Numbered from the stretch's first letter, positions 39,223 to 52,681 are shown. The stretch is DNA of 64,000 bases from Diprion similis (GCF_021155765.1 NC_060113.1:3759001-3823000), one strand, 5' to 3'. The notes: generated by a model from the letters alone, not told the origin. Translations and numbers: made by a program.

Positions 39223-42200
39223 TTAACATCGTGGTACTTTTGTTACGATTTTAATGTTTCTGGCCTCGTTTTGCTCACTGATCAGATCGTAAAAAATTTT
39301 CTGAACAAGAATCGAGACGTTTCACGACATGTAAATGTAAATGTTGTCAAACACCCGTTATGCAACCTATTTACACAAATCTATTTTTATCTATTCTCGT
39401 TAACCTTAAAGATAAGTGAAGATAAAAAATTTTCACGTTATCTCTGGACACATCCTACAGTCACTGATAGAATATATGTATATACTTATTTCTGTACCTC
39501 TACAGTGAACAAGGTGAACCCAAAAACATGAAAATCGTTTCGAAGCCACCAGAGTTCAATAATGTTCAAACTTTTTGAATGTAAGACCTTCTCTCAACAT
39601 CTGATACCTCAACTTGAGTCATTCAAATTTCCTCAGATTCGTTTTCATTACTTTACACGTAAAGAACGGGACGTTGTTAGATTGGTGTCTACTATTCATT
39701 GGCGTATTCAACATTGCTGGATAACTTTTTCACGGTTCTTCTCTCTTTCCCTAACTTCTGATTCAGACGATATGGCAGATCCATCCTAAATGTCATGCGA
39801 ACACACTTCGAATCATGGGAATTCGTTTGAGCTCGGTCGATTCGATTCGCCTTTCAATTCTCCAAGGACTTTGTAAACCCGTTTCCAAAATGGTCGACCA
39901 CTCTCTTCATTCGGATTATAGGTGTATAAAAATCACGCAGCTACAGCTGCTCCGGCCAAAATTCGAACCTCCTTAATACGTATATATAATATATAATAAC
40001 CATGCACATAATATAATAGTTTAAATAAATAATTGAAAACAATATTGCCAAGTTGTTACAGGAATGCGGGGAGCGATTATCGCTTCGCTGTTAACGATTA
40101 ATAACCGCATTTCAATACGCGCGGAACTTTTCGTATATATCGTCCAATCACAGAGCTTTTAGATGATGTATATATATATACATATATATGTCGCTTCAAT
40201 CCAATTTGCGAGACGATGCGTTGTTATCACAGAAGAGGGATATTCAAAGAAATTTAAAAATCAATCAAACTCACGCCAAATTTTCGGTAAAATCATCGTT
40301 GATTGTAATTTTCATTAATATTTTTATAAATGGTCGGAATTATTAAATATACTTACGCATATAATTGTAATATTATAATAACGGTGATCTCGAACCTCAA
40401 AACTCGTTGAAAACTTTATACGTAAATAATTGTGCGCGAATTTTGATCAATCTGACAAAACAAGACGAAAAAAAAAATTAAATAAGTAAAAAAAAAAAAA
40501 ACGCGTCTTCTAAAAACGCCAGTTTTTATTCTAATCTGCATGCATGTACTCGGGTTCTACTTATCGGAAACAAAAAAATTCAATCTAATACCAAACGTGT
40601 TGTAAATTTTTATTTACTCTACACCTCTCGACGAAAACACAGGTTCGAAAAATTTTAGTAAAAATTCTCCTCTTCATTGTGATTGTTTACCAGATATTAG
40701 TTATAGATCCGATGAAAATTAATTTCATTAAATTTGTTTACAGTCAAACAAACGACTCGAGTCTGTATCATTACTTTTATTTTATTTAGCGCAGTAAAAA
40801 ATTGTGTACCAAATTGTTTATCTTTCATGGCGGCAACAATGAAGATTATCCCGAGTGATTTGAGCATTTTCCAAACGGTGATAAAAATTTTATCGCATTA
40901 TTTTATGCTGCGAGGTAGCCGGTGATCAAAACTAAGCGTTGTTATAATAATTGGAAAGTAGAAGATACGAAATGAATTTATGGCTATTTGCAGCTACACA
41001 ACATAAGGACCAAAGTAACCAGAAGAAAAAAATACGCGAACGATTAATGAAACTAATAAAGCGGTGCGAAAATCGACGCAAAAAATTATTAGGCTAATAT
41101 ACTAGGATTGGATTTTTGAATAAATGTGAATTATGTGTTGATATTGAATTTTTTTTAATTGTCGCACAATTTGTTAGCTGCGATAGCTTCTCAAGTAATT
41201 ATATAGAGACATTGCCAAAAACAGAGAAGTAAATATGCTAATTATTAAAAGATACGCGTTAAAATTATTGTATTATTATTATTATTATTATCATTATCGT
41301 TTTATACCCTTGTGCAAATTGAAACCAGCTGTGAAAAGCTTTAAAAACGATATCGGAAACATCGGAAAGTATTCTAGATAGGAATTCATTATTATTATTA
41401 TTATTATTATTGTTGTCGTTATCGTTATACGATACGACATTCATTCACTTGATTACGCTATACAAATTAAGCATCGTGTGTGTTACATATATGTCGTGTC
41501 ATAAATTTTAAGCCTCACAGTTATATATAAACGATCTCACATGTTCACTGTTATAATCTAGTCAAACTGCCGCGATATTAAGGGAGTGAAAAGGAAAAAT
41601 AATAAAAACGAAAATGAAGAAAAAAAAAAAAAAAAGAAAAGAAGAAGAAAAAAAAAACACAAAAAGCAAGATCAAATTCTTCATAATGTTATTACCGTTG
41701 ATAAATAAAAGTACTTAATTTTTTCTCTACCTCAAAACTGTAAGTATCTTTCGAATTTACATGTCACGTGTAAAACAAGTACCTGCGCAATTTATAAGTT
41801 ATATGATCTATACATACATAATACATATATCACTTGTCGGATACGCATTGATAATCATCATCGTTTTTCACATTCGCAATTCTGTGTATCTACTATAGGT
41901 GTATTAACTTGAGGGGATATTTCTGAAATTCTCGCTATTTTTCCAGCGAATAACGAGACGAATCTGATGAATTATTGGAATTAATAGCTGCAGTTCGTAT
42001 ATAGGAAAATCTCGATACGTACCGACTACATCCGGAATGGAGAATATTCTTGAATAATTTAGATTTTCACGCTTCGTGGCTTGCAAATCGGTTTCAAATA
42101 TTCCAGTTTGTTTGTTTCGATTACTTCCCTCTTCTTGTCACATCACGTTAAAGGTGTTTTTCTTGATATTTTCACATTCCTCGAATCACTAAAGTAACTA

Positions 42201-43743
42201 AAAAAAATTGCACGATAGTCGTTTATGAATAACTTTAAAAAGGACTCGTGAGCTCACAGCCACTATTCGATACTTTACAGTCAAAATTAACATTCAGTGA
42301 CATAATCCTGATCAGTAATAAACAATTACTAAATTAATCATTCTTCAAAAGATGAATCTTACAGTCATTCAATAATACATGAAACATTAGATATTGCGAT
42401 AAATTCTCTTTCAAGAAAAGACACGAGTCCTATATACATATATTATATTATATACGCCGATATTGACCTGTCGATAAATATAAATACGTTGAAATTTGAA
42501 ATAACTAGATAATCGTTAGGCCCTTAATATAGCCAGCCTGCACAATATAATTATATATATAAATCTAACCTGAAAACTGATTGCGAATTAAAAAACTACA
42601 AACATTCCATTTTAATATCCGATTAAATAATTGATAACGAATTTCTCCAGATATAATCGACCTAGTATAATGATTATAATATTATACATACCAACTAATT
42701 AATTTTATAAAATATCTTACATGTATAGATACATAACATATGGAAGAAAATGAAAATGAAAAAAAAAAAAAACAGACTAAAAAAGGATTAAGATAACTCA
42801 ACAAAAAAAAAACAAACAAACAAACAAACAAAAAAACGACAAACCGCTAGGTGTACTTAGATTATATTGTGAAGTTTTCAAAAACGCTGATATTATATAA
42901 ACTCGTATGATGTAACAGATAAATGAAATTATTACTATTTAACGATCAGAATCTTACAAATAATATAAAATGTCTTGGAATATCTTTTCTGAACAATTGA
43001 CTTCACTAAAGTGTAAAATGAAAAAAGAAAAATGAAGGAAAATGCTATTTCGTAATACTTGATCGATGTATATAGTATATGTAAATGTACACTTATAATA
43101 CTCGTAATCTAAAATGTCAACCCACCGAATGCTATATTTTGTCAAATGTGTTTTGAAACTCATCATATCAAAGGACCATGAGACAAATCACTTGATCCGG
43201 AGGGATTTAAACGTATACAGAAGTACCTTGATTCTGCCTAATTGTTGGTTGTTTTTTTTTTTTTTTTTTTTTTTTTTCATTCATCGTTTCGCTTAACTTC
43301 AAAAAGCGTTTTTGAGAATTTTCACGAAGATTGTCAGACTCGGGCGTATTTGAAAAAATTCTGTGATCGAAAAATTGATTCGCATCAAAAAAGTTGAGAC
43401 TAAAAGAAGAGTAGAAAAAGTGAGAAAAAAAAAAACACAAAAACAAAGGGAAAAATAACACATACTTGAAATATTCAATCAAACTCGATATTAGAATTAT
43501 ACTGCATTATGGAAATTGTTCTAATCATGCATAATCCGTTCAAAGTGTATAACCTACGAATCTATACCTCTGATTAATATCATGTAACGCATTCCTCGCG
43601 ACATTCTTTAATTATGCATTTTGTGCACACATAATTAATATACGTTATATTGTATACCTTTACATTTGCAATAACTCTAGCTGTATCTACGCACTGTATG
43701 ATATATTATACTATATTATATCACATTATATATATTATATATA

Positions 43744-44335
43744 TCCGACTATTTTTTTTTTTTTTTTTGAGTCTCGTGTGACAAAATGTTAGTTTTTGAT
43801 GTTTTAAGAGCCCACTCCAAAGGACAGTTCAAAAAAAAATTTCTAAGAGGTCACTCCACATTTTTTAAAACGTCAGAAATTTTCAAAAATCGATTTTTTT
43901 TTACTTTTCTCGTTACGGTATAATTTTATAGACAAAAAAAAAATAACTTTCCGAAAGTTTCAGTTCAAAATTTGAATTTGAAAGATCGCTAATAATTTTT
44001 TTTCAATTTTTTGGTGCATTTCTTCAGATCTTTTCGAGCGACCTTTTAATATTCATATCAAAATTTCATAAATTTTTTTTCTTCGAATTTAGTAAGAAAG
44101 AATCGATAACAATACACCACGACATGAATTAAAAATCAAACAAAATAATGAAAATATAATTTTTTTACTTTAATTTTTTGACGATTTTTGACATTTTAAA
44201 AAATTTGGAGCGACCTCTTAAAATTTTTTTTTTGAGCTATCTCTTGAAGTGGGCTCTTAAAACATCAAAACTAACATTTTGTCACACGAGACTCAAAAAA
44301 AAAAAAAAAATAGTCGGTTTTTTTGCGCCACCCTA
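43744..44335. mobile_element. Near-complete copy of the TTAGGGTGGCGC long-TIR MITE
   Basis: It is colinear with 21249-21857 throughout (GTCTCGTGTGACAAAATGTT through the right end GGTTTTTTTGCGCCACCC). The outermost roughly 20 bp of the left TIR (TTAGGGTGGCGCAAAAAAA) are missing, the copy beginning at CCGACTATTTTT. Both sides abut TATATA repeats. Confidence 0.8.
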
Positions 44336-45404
44336 ATATATATATATATATATAATGTAATATCTATAGACATTTTAAACTCTTCAATTGAGTTGTCGTG
44401 CCTTCCAGATAAAGGATCGGCAAAATGACGTTTATCTTTCATCAACGTTGAAAGAGAAAAAAAAAACGTATTAAACGAAAAACCCGCTTCAAATCCGATC
44501 GATTGGCTGTTCAACAACACATTAATTCCTCAATTTATTCACCCATCCTGTACGAACCTTCTCTCTTTTCGTTTTCACGCAATATTTAAATCGTTCAAAT
44601 GTGTACCTGCGTACACCTTAATTTGTAATTATAGTGTCCCCGTACGGTTTGACTTGTACTTTTTTTGTCCCCTAAAAGGGGTGAAAAAGGAAGGACGAAA
44701 TTCGACGTGAATTAAATGAATTGTAGAAATAAGGTGAATTTCGTTCGTCTATATTGAGACTAGAAACAAGAATTATTCAATTATGATAGTTTAAATATGC
44801 GCTAGCGCTGTAAGAAGCTTCCATTCTGCGTGTAAAATTTAGACTCTTAAACTACTCGCGTAAACTTAATCGATATTATATTAATTACATATATATAGTT
44901 TTAGTCAAATTATTATCGGTAAATTTTGACTCGAGGTGATTTCCCGTCGCGTGTATAACCATAATTATTGCATAAATTTTTACAGCAGTAAAATATTTAT
45001 CATATAATTTATTATTTATAGATATTTATAATTTATATAATAGAAAGAAAAACTCTCCGATTTTACTTTACTCTCTAGTTTTCAAGCTTTTTATGTGTAT
45101 GTATACACGAGTCTTTAAACGTAAATTGTACCATCGAGACTCGAGAATGAACATTCCAAAATTTAACAAAATATTTCAAGGATTTATGGTTAATTTATAC
45201 TAACTTAAATAAAGGTGATATTCTTTTATTCCCGTTAATAAAAACCAACATTCCTTTCCGAAAATCAATTAAGTGACATAATTTATGACTCGTCAGTATC
45301 GTAGAATATTATTATTATTATAGGAATAGCCTTCTCACGGAGATTTTCTATATAATATAGTAGTTTATAAATACTGTTGTATCATTACACGTACGTCATA
45401 CCTG

Positions 45405-45530
45405 CGTAATGTAATATATATATATATTACGTTATATACGGATGGCACCAACACTCAAAGTAATAGAAAATTAATTATCTTGTACCCACTTTTTACATTA
45501 CATTATATATATATACATATATGTTGTAAT
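45405..45530. repeat. AT-rich palindromic microsatellite
   Basis: GTAATGTAATATATATATATATTACGTTAT (45408-45438) is a near-perfect self-complementary tract. A second TTACATTACATTATATATAT (from 45494) follows, ending in ATGTTGTAATG. It could extrude as a cruciform or fold in RNA. Confidence 0.6.
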
Positions 45531-47991
45531 GCCTACAATGGAAAGGTTTATAAATAATTATGTGAATTTACGAACGTCGAGTCAAACGACGAAGATCGAC
45601 GTGTACGAAAATTTAAGTAATAGACTATAGTTATATAAATATTCATATACTATAAATATACAATATAAATAATTACTGACTTAACGTTAAGCTTTCTAAT
45701 GCCATTTCTCTACCACTTAATATATATATATATACATGTATATATATATGTATATATATATATACATTTGACGCACGACTTTTTCGAGAATAAAACTTTA
45801 CGAAACGCTCTAAATACGTATGATATATTTTCGAATTTTCCTAGACCCACAGCAGAATTGTCTCTACACGTTATATGCATATATTAAAACATCACGATAT
45901 ATCCCCGGTGGTGAAAAAATTTTTTCAAAATATAATCAAAAGTTTACATAAACCGTCGACGGAATAATAATTCATATTTTTTCTACTTTGCGTTGAATTT
46001 TTTTGCTCCTCTTTTTTGTTAATTTAATTATCGGACTCCGTTACGCTTTCTCACGGGTGAAAATTGCGCCGGGAAACATGATCGAATATAATTTGGCTAA
46101 AAATTGTCCTGAAGCCGCACCCTTTCCGTGTCCTCCCTAACTATTTTACCGCAACTGTAATTCCAACAGTCAGTCTCTCAAACGCGAAAGGCGTAGAGTC
46201 AGTCACATTAATCACATATTTCAACCAGAGTTTTTCAAATGTTGAAAAAATTATCATCAACGTCATTAAAATAAATTAAATTTTATAATCCCGGATAAAA
46301 ATTTTAACGCCTGTAACAATCGAAGACGTGTGAAAAAGATTTGAAAAAACTTATCACCTTCGAACTAAAAAATATCTGCAGAGCTCGAGATTTCTTGGTA
46401 CGATTTTGCAAAGTTCCTCATTCGAATTTTATAGATCGGGGTGGCGAACAAAGTGGGGCGAGATAAATGCACCAGGTACTCCATGTAGAAGTCACGGTGT
46501 TGGGTTTCCGGTTTGAGACGTCGCGACGCCCGTCGATTTTTATCTCGCGATTTTTTTTTATTTTTCTTTTTCTTCATCCACCTTCGTTTGTTCTCCACTT
46601 CGCGTTCGAGTGAAAGCCTATACAAGAGAAGTGAGTTATCGAAAACCGATTAAACCGGGATGGCGAAATATAAGCAGAAATGAAAAGCGACGGATGGATT
46701 TAGCGCTCGGTGGAAAACATTGGAGAAAATTCCAAGCTCAATACTACAAATACGAGATTCATTTTTTAACTAATATTTACTCGGAGTTGAATCCTTGCCA
46801 ATAGTTACTTGATAATTTGAAACCGTAAAAGGTTTTCAATATCGTTTTATATCTTGGGCCTAAAATCCATTTCGGTTTACCTAATACGATTGCAAATTGA
46901 ATTATTATCATGAAATCATATTATTTCTTTAAAAAACATTGAACACTGGGATGAATGAACTTAGAGACTGAAACCCCTCGTAATACATGTTCACTTTTCG
47001 TAACTTTTGAAAATATTTTCGCCGTTGAAAGTTCAATTCCGCGAATAAGCTTTCATCTGGTGAGAAAAAGGTTCGAACCTTGTTTCCACCGAGGGTCCAG
47101 TATTTTTCCTATTTTCCGGAATGAACTCAGGACCAGAGTGACCTTGTGATGTACATATATAGAGTGTCGGAAACTGAAAAGCGTGCGTATAACCCCGAGG
47201 GGTAAATTCGGACCCCAATTTCTCGGTATAACTTTTTCGGGTGAGGCACAAACGATTTTATTAATGATTCGGATTAACCGTGGGTCATGGGATTTAAAGA
47301 GAGGCCATAAATTGCTGGACACTCTTTAGACGGCAGGGTAAAATGCAGATATAATAAAGAGGGCGTCGAATGATGACCTAAAAGCCGATGAACTTGGCTT
47401 TCAACGACACCCAGAGCATAAATAATGGGGGTCAATTACTCAGAATTTTCAGCCCCGACGCCGCAAGGGTTGTAAGGTAGGATTACATCCCTCCGGCGGG
47501 CAGTCGGCCTCGACTTATAATTAAGGCCATCCAACAGTTTATATATAATACATAGAAACAAGTATATCAAAGTAATTACAACATGGTGGATAAATAATTG
47601 GTGTTTACGATCGTTATAACAGTTTTCCTGGAGATGGAAAACGGCCTTATCGAGACATAAGTATACAGCTCTAAGACGAAGCCGAGGGCGTATCTTTTGC
47701 ACACCCACCTATACGTATACCTAAAGGCTGTGTCGATTGACGAATGGGCTTAAATTAGTTGTTATTAGAACCCGGTAAACACAGACGTACGTCTTAGTGT
47801 AAACACTGTGGGCAGGAGCTAACGCAACTCTCTATAAACCTATATCCATAAACTTTGCCGAAGTTTAAACTTGTCTTTGAAGAAATCAAAGAGCATCCCG
47901 AGCAGGTGCAGGCCGCTAAAATCGGGATCTGCAAAGCCGCAGTTTCCAGTTTATGTAGAAATCAAACCACGGCGTGATTTGTATATGTAGG

Positions 47992-48190
47992 TTAGGGTGG
48001 GCGAGGAAAATTACTATTTTCGTTTTTTTTTTTTGTTTGTTAGTCACCGTGAAAATATTTTACTCAAGACGACGAAAAAAAAATTCTGTCTAAAGTCTGA
48101 GCTCTTAATATTAATATTAAGAAATTCTTATTTACAATTTTCCATTTTCTGTTTTGGAATTTTATTTTTCCTACAAACGAAAACGTTGCT
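47992..48190. mobile_element. Truncated relative of the 10121 MITE
   Basis: It begins TTAGGGTGGGCGAGGAAAAT, then follows the 10121 element through a T-rich tract, TTAGT.ACC and GAGCTCTTAATATTAATATTAAGA. Similarity fades before 48200 and no right end was found. The right boundary is approximate. Confidence 0.5.
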
Positions 48191-49950
48191 TTCTTGAAAA
48201 CACATCATGACGACGTATGTAATGTGTGTATTATGCTTCTCGCCGAAGTTTATTACTCGGGTTTTCGAACAATTCCACACACGTTGCAGGTCATGCAACA
48301 AGGCACGAATTTAGATACCTAACTACAGTTTGAATTGAATTCGAGTAAAAACAAGGACGTCGGGTCGTTTGAAAATGAAATGCGGTGGGAAAGCGAGAGG
48401 AGCTCGAGATTTCAGATTTACGTTTGTTATACGTGCCGCGGATACACCCAGATTCTCGTACAACTATCCGACTGACTCATGCACTCCGGTAATAAAATTT
48501 ATCGACGGAGAACTCGCCCCCCCCCCCCCCCCCCACACACCTCACACTCGCCTAATGTTTATACACATACGTATAGGTATATAATACATTACCTTGGACT
48601 TGTAACAGTGCAGTGAAACCAGCGATGGTGATATCGGGTAAATATTTATAGAACGTTCACCAAACATCTCGATAATCGTTCTGAGAGGGCGATGAGAAAC
48701 TCGGCGATCTCCTAAGGCTGCTGGATGATTATTTTCTTGATTCACGAACGATGGATACGCCATTTTCCAATCTCAATTCTCTCTCTCTCCGTTCGTTTAC
48801 AATTCGTATAACTAGTTCGATTTATACGATCCAGATTACTGAAAAAAAAAAAGAAATCCTGTGATTTCAGTATTTTCTAACTAAAATACTTGTGCAAGTG
48901 AAGCAATTTCGGTTGATAACTATTAGCCTGTTGATAGAATTTTTATTCAAGATTTTATTCACCTCCTGCTACTCGGAAAAATCTTGTATAAAACTTGACG
49001 TTGATTCGACAGGTGTTATAAACGCGACGAAACAATTAAGGATCAAGCATTAAACGGATGACTGGGCTTGCATGAAAGATTACGGAAATATCACTGGTCA
49101 TGAACGTAGTTCCTTCGTCAGAAGCATCTTGTTTATTACGCTTCTAAGAGACTTTGTATTACGCTGCTCCGTTATATCCAGCATCCATTCCGACCAGGAT
49201 GAGCAAATTTCGCGCTAACTACATTAGGAGTCTCAGGGTAGACGCGTGGATACGAAATTACGAAGGAAAAATGCTTCCAGGCTGTTTCACCTTTCGCAAA
49301 AAGCATTCGAACAAGATTTTATCAAAATTTACCAAAAATCTTCACCTCGCCTCGTAGGTGTGAAAAAGACGATGAATTCCCTCTTGGAAAGTGGATAATT
49401 CTGAGTATTGGTCACGCAATGCCGGGTACCTCATTCTATTGCAGACGACATAACTTGAACTGGGCTCGTAAAAACCGGAGACGCAAGGAAATTATAACCC
49501 TGCATACAGCAGGTCATGCAGGCGGAATTGCACCGCAGCGGCGCCAGTCGCACTTAAAATTTAAACCTTGATTAAAAAGCTCGGGCGAGGTAATAAACGG
49601 AGAGCAACAGTCTTATTTTCATTTTCACGGTTGGGGAAAAGCTGAGGTTGTTAAAAATAACAGACACCCCTTCAGTCGTTCGTAATTGTACGCGATACGG
49701 AAAGTAATTGTTTGAAGAAAAGGGGAAATCGCGACTCACAGACTGCGTGGAAAACTGCTAACAATAAAAGGGTAGAGCTTTTCCAACAATAAAACTTCCG
49801 CCGTAGGTATGTATGTACATTACAGCTTCGCGGTTCTGTTGCGCTGATCGATCAAAGTTCGCATTGAAAAAGATCGACCTGCATTTTGGCCGCGGTACCT
49901 TGTGCAGCTCTGCAGGGGCATGCCGGGTAGCAAAGTGACGTATCGATCCG

Positions 49951-49977
49951 CGGGGTCACCCGGGGTCACCAAAGTTC
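49951..49977 (+). promoter_or_regulatory. Tandem CGGGGTCACC duplication with nuclear-receptor half-sites
   Basis: CGGGGTCACC occurs twice back to back and is followed by AAAGTTCA. This gives GGGTCA-N4-GGGTCA-N3-AGTTCA, the arrangement of a DR4-like nuclear-receptor element, with TGACGTATCGAT 20 bases before it. It lies about 470 bp upstream of the first coding exon of paralogue B. Function is inferred from the motif only. Confidence 0.35.
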
Positions 49978-50449
49978 AGAGCCTCGCAGTTCAGCAACCC
50001 CGTGGAAAATGAACCCGTCCTCCAGTTGCACAGGGCCAGTCACTTGTAATTTTTTCATTCAATTTTTCACAGTTCTTTTCTTGTCTAATTCGACCATGAT
50101 CCCAGAATTCCAGAGCCAGGCTAAGTTTTTTAGTTCTCATTTTTTTATTCACAAAAGCACCAAACATACGCAAATTATATTATATTAACTACAAGTTCTT
50201 AATAAACGAGGGAGAAATAATCGTGAAAACAAGTTTTGGATTTAAGATGGCGTCGTCTATCAGAAATCTAAGAAAGTCGATACCTCCAACGGTTAAAGTC
50301 GAACTCGAATGAAACTTTGCATGAAAATTCTTGCCATCGGTCCGAAGGTCTGTGAATTTTTTCAAAATTTTTTATCACCGCACTCGCGAATGGTTATATC
50401 TTGAAATTTCGAAGTGGGAGCGGTTGGTGTAATTCTCTCGTTTTTCAGG

Positions 50450-51891
50450 ATGATCGGAGCCATGCCAGCGGTGGCTGTCCGCCACGAGCGACGCCGACAA
50501 GAAAAGAGGCTAAAGCGTCCCAGCCAGCTATACCTAGGTGGTCAATGGATGCCACCGCCGCCAGGATCACCGCCAACGCCGAGTCCCCACGGCCCCAATA
50601 GTCACCTAGAACCCTTGCCGGAGTTATACCTATGCGGAAAGGTAGTTTATCGTTCCTCGATTCCCCCTTTCGAGCTGCATCATGATCCGAAAGTTAAACT
50701 GATTGAAACGCTTGCAGATATCCGGTCTCCACGCAGTCGTCGTATGCCTTCTTCTCGGAGCCGTCGTCCTGGTCGTTGGTCTGGTCCAGCTGGCGCCTGG
50801 AGCGACGACGACCGACCACAGACTCGTCCTCCTCGTAGCCGGGGCGGCTCTCCTTTTACTGGGTAAGAAATTGCCGTCGTTAAAATACGATATTCCGTCA
50901 CAAAACCTTAGAATCATTTGAGAGTGAGTTGAATCGCACCCGAAGATCTGGAGCACCGGATAATAATTCTTCTGCGATGACCAGCAGCTCGTGAACGTGA
51001 CATCTTACGGCTGTCCAATCGCGTTAGGGGAGAGTGAAAAACAATGAATAATAATTGAATCGACTCGTCGTCCCCGCAAGGCCGTCTCTGCCGATAAAGT
51101 TAATGCTGAAAGACAGAATGAGGTCCGCCAAAACACGTTTCTTCAAATCAGTCTCCCCCAGTTACATGATAAAAAACTTCTGTTCAAAATTGCAATCCAT
51201 ATCTGCTTTTCATTCCACCGGTATAATCCATCCTATCAGTGAATCAATGAGCTGCCCATATCGTATAATACTCGAGTTGTAGAACGGATTCTCGTCGTCT
51301 TTGAGCTCAGTAACTTGTATTGGAAACACAAGGGGGATGAAAAAGGCGAGACAAAAAGACCAGAGAACGAGTAAAACGACCTGTCTAAAGGAGCAAGTCA
51401 AGTCGAACGAACCGAGTCGACTCGCGTCGCGCAACGAGATAGGAAAAGAGACAAGGGGTGCAATGGGAGAGAAAAGTGATTCGAATTCATCCCTTGAGCG
51501 AGTCGCTCGGTCTCTTTCGCATCAGAGATGTTCATTATTCATTTATTCATAGCCATGAGTGTCGTCGTTACCGTATTTCCCGTCTTTCTTCACAGGCATC
51601 GCCCTGGCAGGTGTGAGATGTTACGTACTTCACTGCATGCCTTTGCCGGCCCAGCTTTCCCCAGTGGCAACCCCTGTACCTCCGGTCGTCACAGACCCGC
51701 CGGCAAGAGGCGGGACTCTGGACCTGCTGGTCGGTCATCAGAATCAAAATCTCCACCAAAACACTCCGGAATTAGACGCGCTTATGCAGACGGAGAACCA
51801 GAACCAACATCACCATCATCATCATCATCATCACCACGGTAACCACAAGAAGAAGCGAAGTTCCCAGGGTTCTCATACAGAGGAAGCTTAA
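50450..51891 (+). CDS. Two-pass membrane protein with His10 tail (paralogue B), three coding exons, 210 aa
   Basis: Coding exons are 50450-50641, 50718-50862 and 51596-51891. Acceptors are TTTTTCAG, CTTGCAG and CTTCACAG; donors are GTAGTT and GTAAGAA. Phases are 0 and 1 and fit exactly, for 210 codons plus stop. The N-terminus is basic (AVAVRHERRRQEKRLKRPS), followed by a Pro-rich stretch at 34-58 (MPPPPGSPPTPSPHGP). Membrane segments are at about 67-90 (GLHAVVVCLLLGAVVLVVGL) and 100-124 (LVLLVAGAALLLL, then GIALAGVRCYVL), separated by only about 10 residues. The cytosolic tail contains ten consecutive His residues, KKKR and a terminal TEEA. As in the gene at 37919, the ATG lies one base after an acceptor, so the 5'UTR is on unseen upstream exon(s). 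Family and function are unknown. Similarity to paralogue A covers the N-terminus and the first membrane segment. Confidence 0.78.
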
Positions 51892-52675
51892 TGGGGGTAG
51901 TGTGATCGAATTCCTCGGTATAATCGAACGTCAAAGAAACGGAAAGAAACAAAACTATACATAAAAAAACACACACGAGTACACATAAAAAATGGAAAAA
52001 AGAAAAAAATATATACAAAAAAAAAAAAAAACAAAAAAAAAAAAGAAAAACTATATAAGCAAACTTACAAAGCAGAACTAAACGGGGATGTGCCTAATCA
52101 GAAATTATGCAATTATTAAACGAAAATATAATATACATATTCTGAGTTCGTCATGTTGTTACGCGCAACGTTAAATCCCTGAGCCCTGTTGTGAGTTGAC
52201 CTGAACGGCGATTTCTGTTGCCTCCTTAAATCTTCCAGGGAACACGATTAAGTATAAATGAACATTCGAAGATATATCTCAAAGACAAGAAAAAAAAAAA
52301 AAAAAAAAACACTCGGTCCATAATGTTTGGCAGTTAACATTAGTGAAGCTAATTTTCATGATTGGTGCATGAACGGCGCTTAATTTACGCAAACAACTAA
52401 TTGAACCGTGTAACGTTATTATTAATTAGAAAGATGATTGATGATTTATGTACGTGTTTGTTTTTCAATTACTCGCTGACACATTCGAACGAATGTCGAT
52501 ATAATTATGCATACGCTGCTTATATATACGATAATAAGAGACAAACAATAATTTATTTGCCTTTCAAACGATGAAGTTTTATCGGTCAAACATTTCGCGA
52601 AAGTTGTATACTTATGCATATTATATACATTAGTATAATTATAACATAATTACTTATAATCAGGATTATATGTGT

Positions 52676-52681
52676 AATAAA
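52676..52681 (+). terminator. Candidate poly(A) signal of paralogue B
   Basis: An AATAAA in TGTGTAATAAACTGC, about 785 bases after the stop. A cluster of further signals occurs at about 59178-59272 (AATAAA three times), which would fit a much longer 3'UTR. Usage is unknown. Confidence 0.25.

Larger units (their letters stand above)
38804..46300 (+). other. AT-rich tail after paralogue A, possible long 3'UTR
   Basis: About 7 kb of very AT-rich DNA without exons. It contains many AATAAA signals, TGTATATA and TGTAAATG elements, ATT repeats (41272-41292 and 41390-41412), poly-A and poly-T runs (41620-41660, 43253-43278), and one MITE (43744-44335). There is no evidence of another gene. The region may be extended 3'UTR or intergenic. 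Confidence 0.35.
46301..50448. other. Spacer or intron upstream of paralogue B
   Basis: Less AT-rich than the flanking tails. It holds a truncated MITE (47992), an 18-base C run (48517-48534), the duplicated GGGTCA motif (49951-49976) and the splice acceptor TTTTTCAG (50441-50448). No coding exon was recognised. Confidence 0.45.

Noticed and set aside
50414..50866. 150-codon frame reading through the first intron of paralogue B
   Set aside because: The splice donor at 50642 and acceptor at 50717 give a better product with a membrane segment. The read-through continues into an Arg/Ser/Pro-rich shadow frame.
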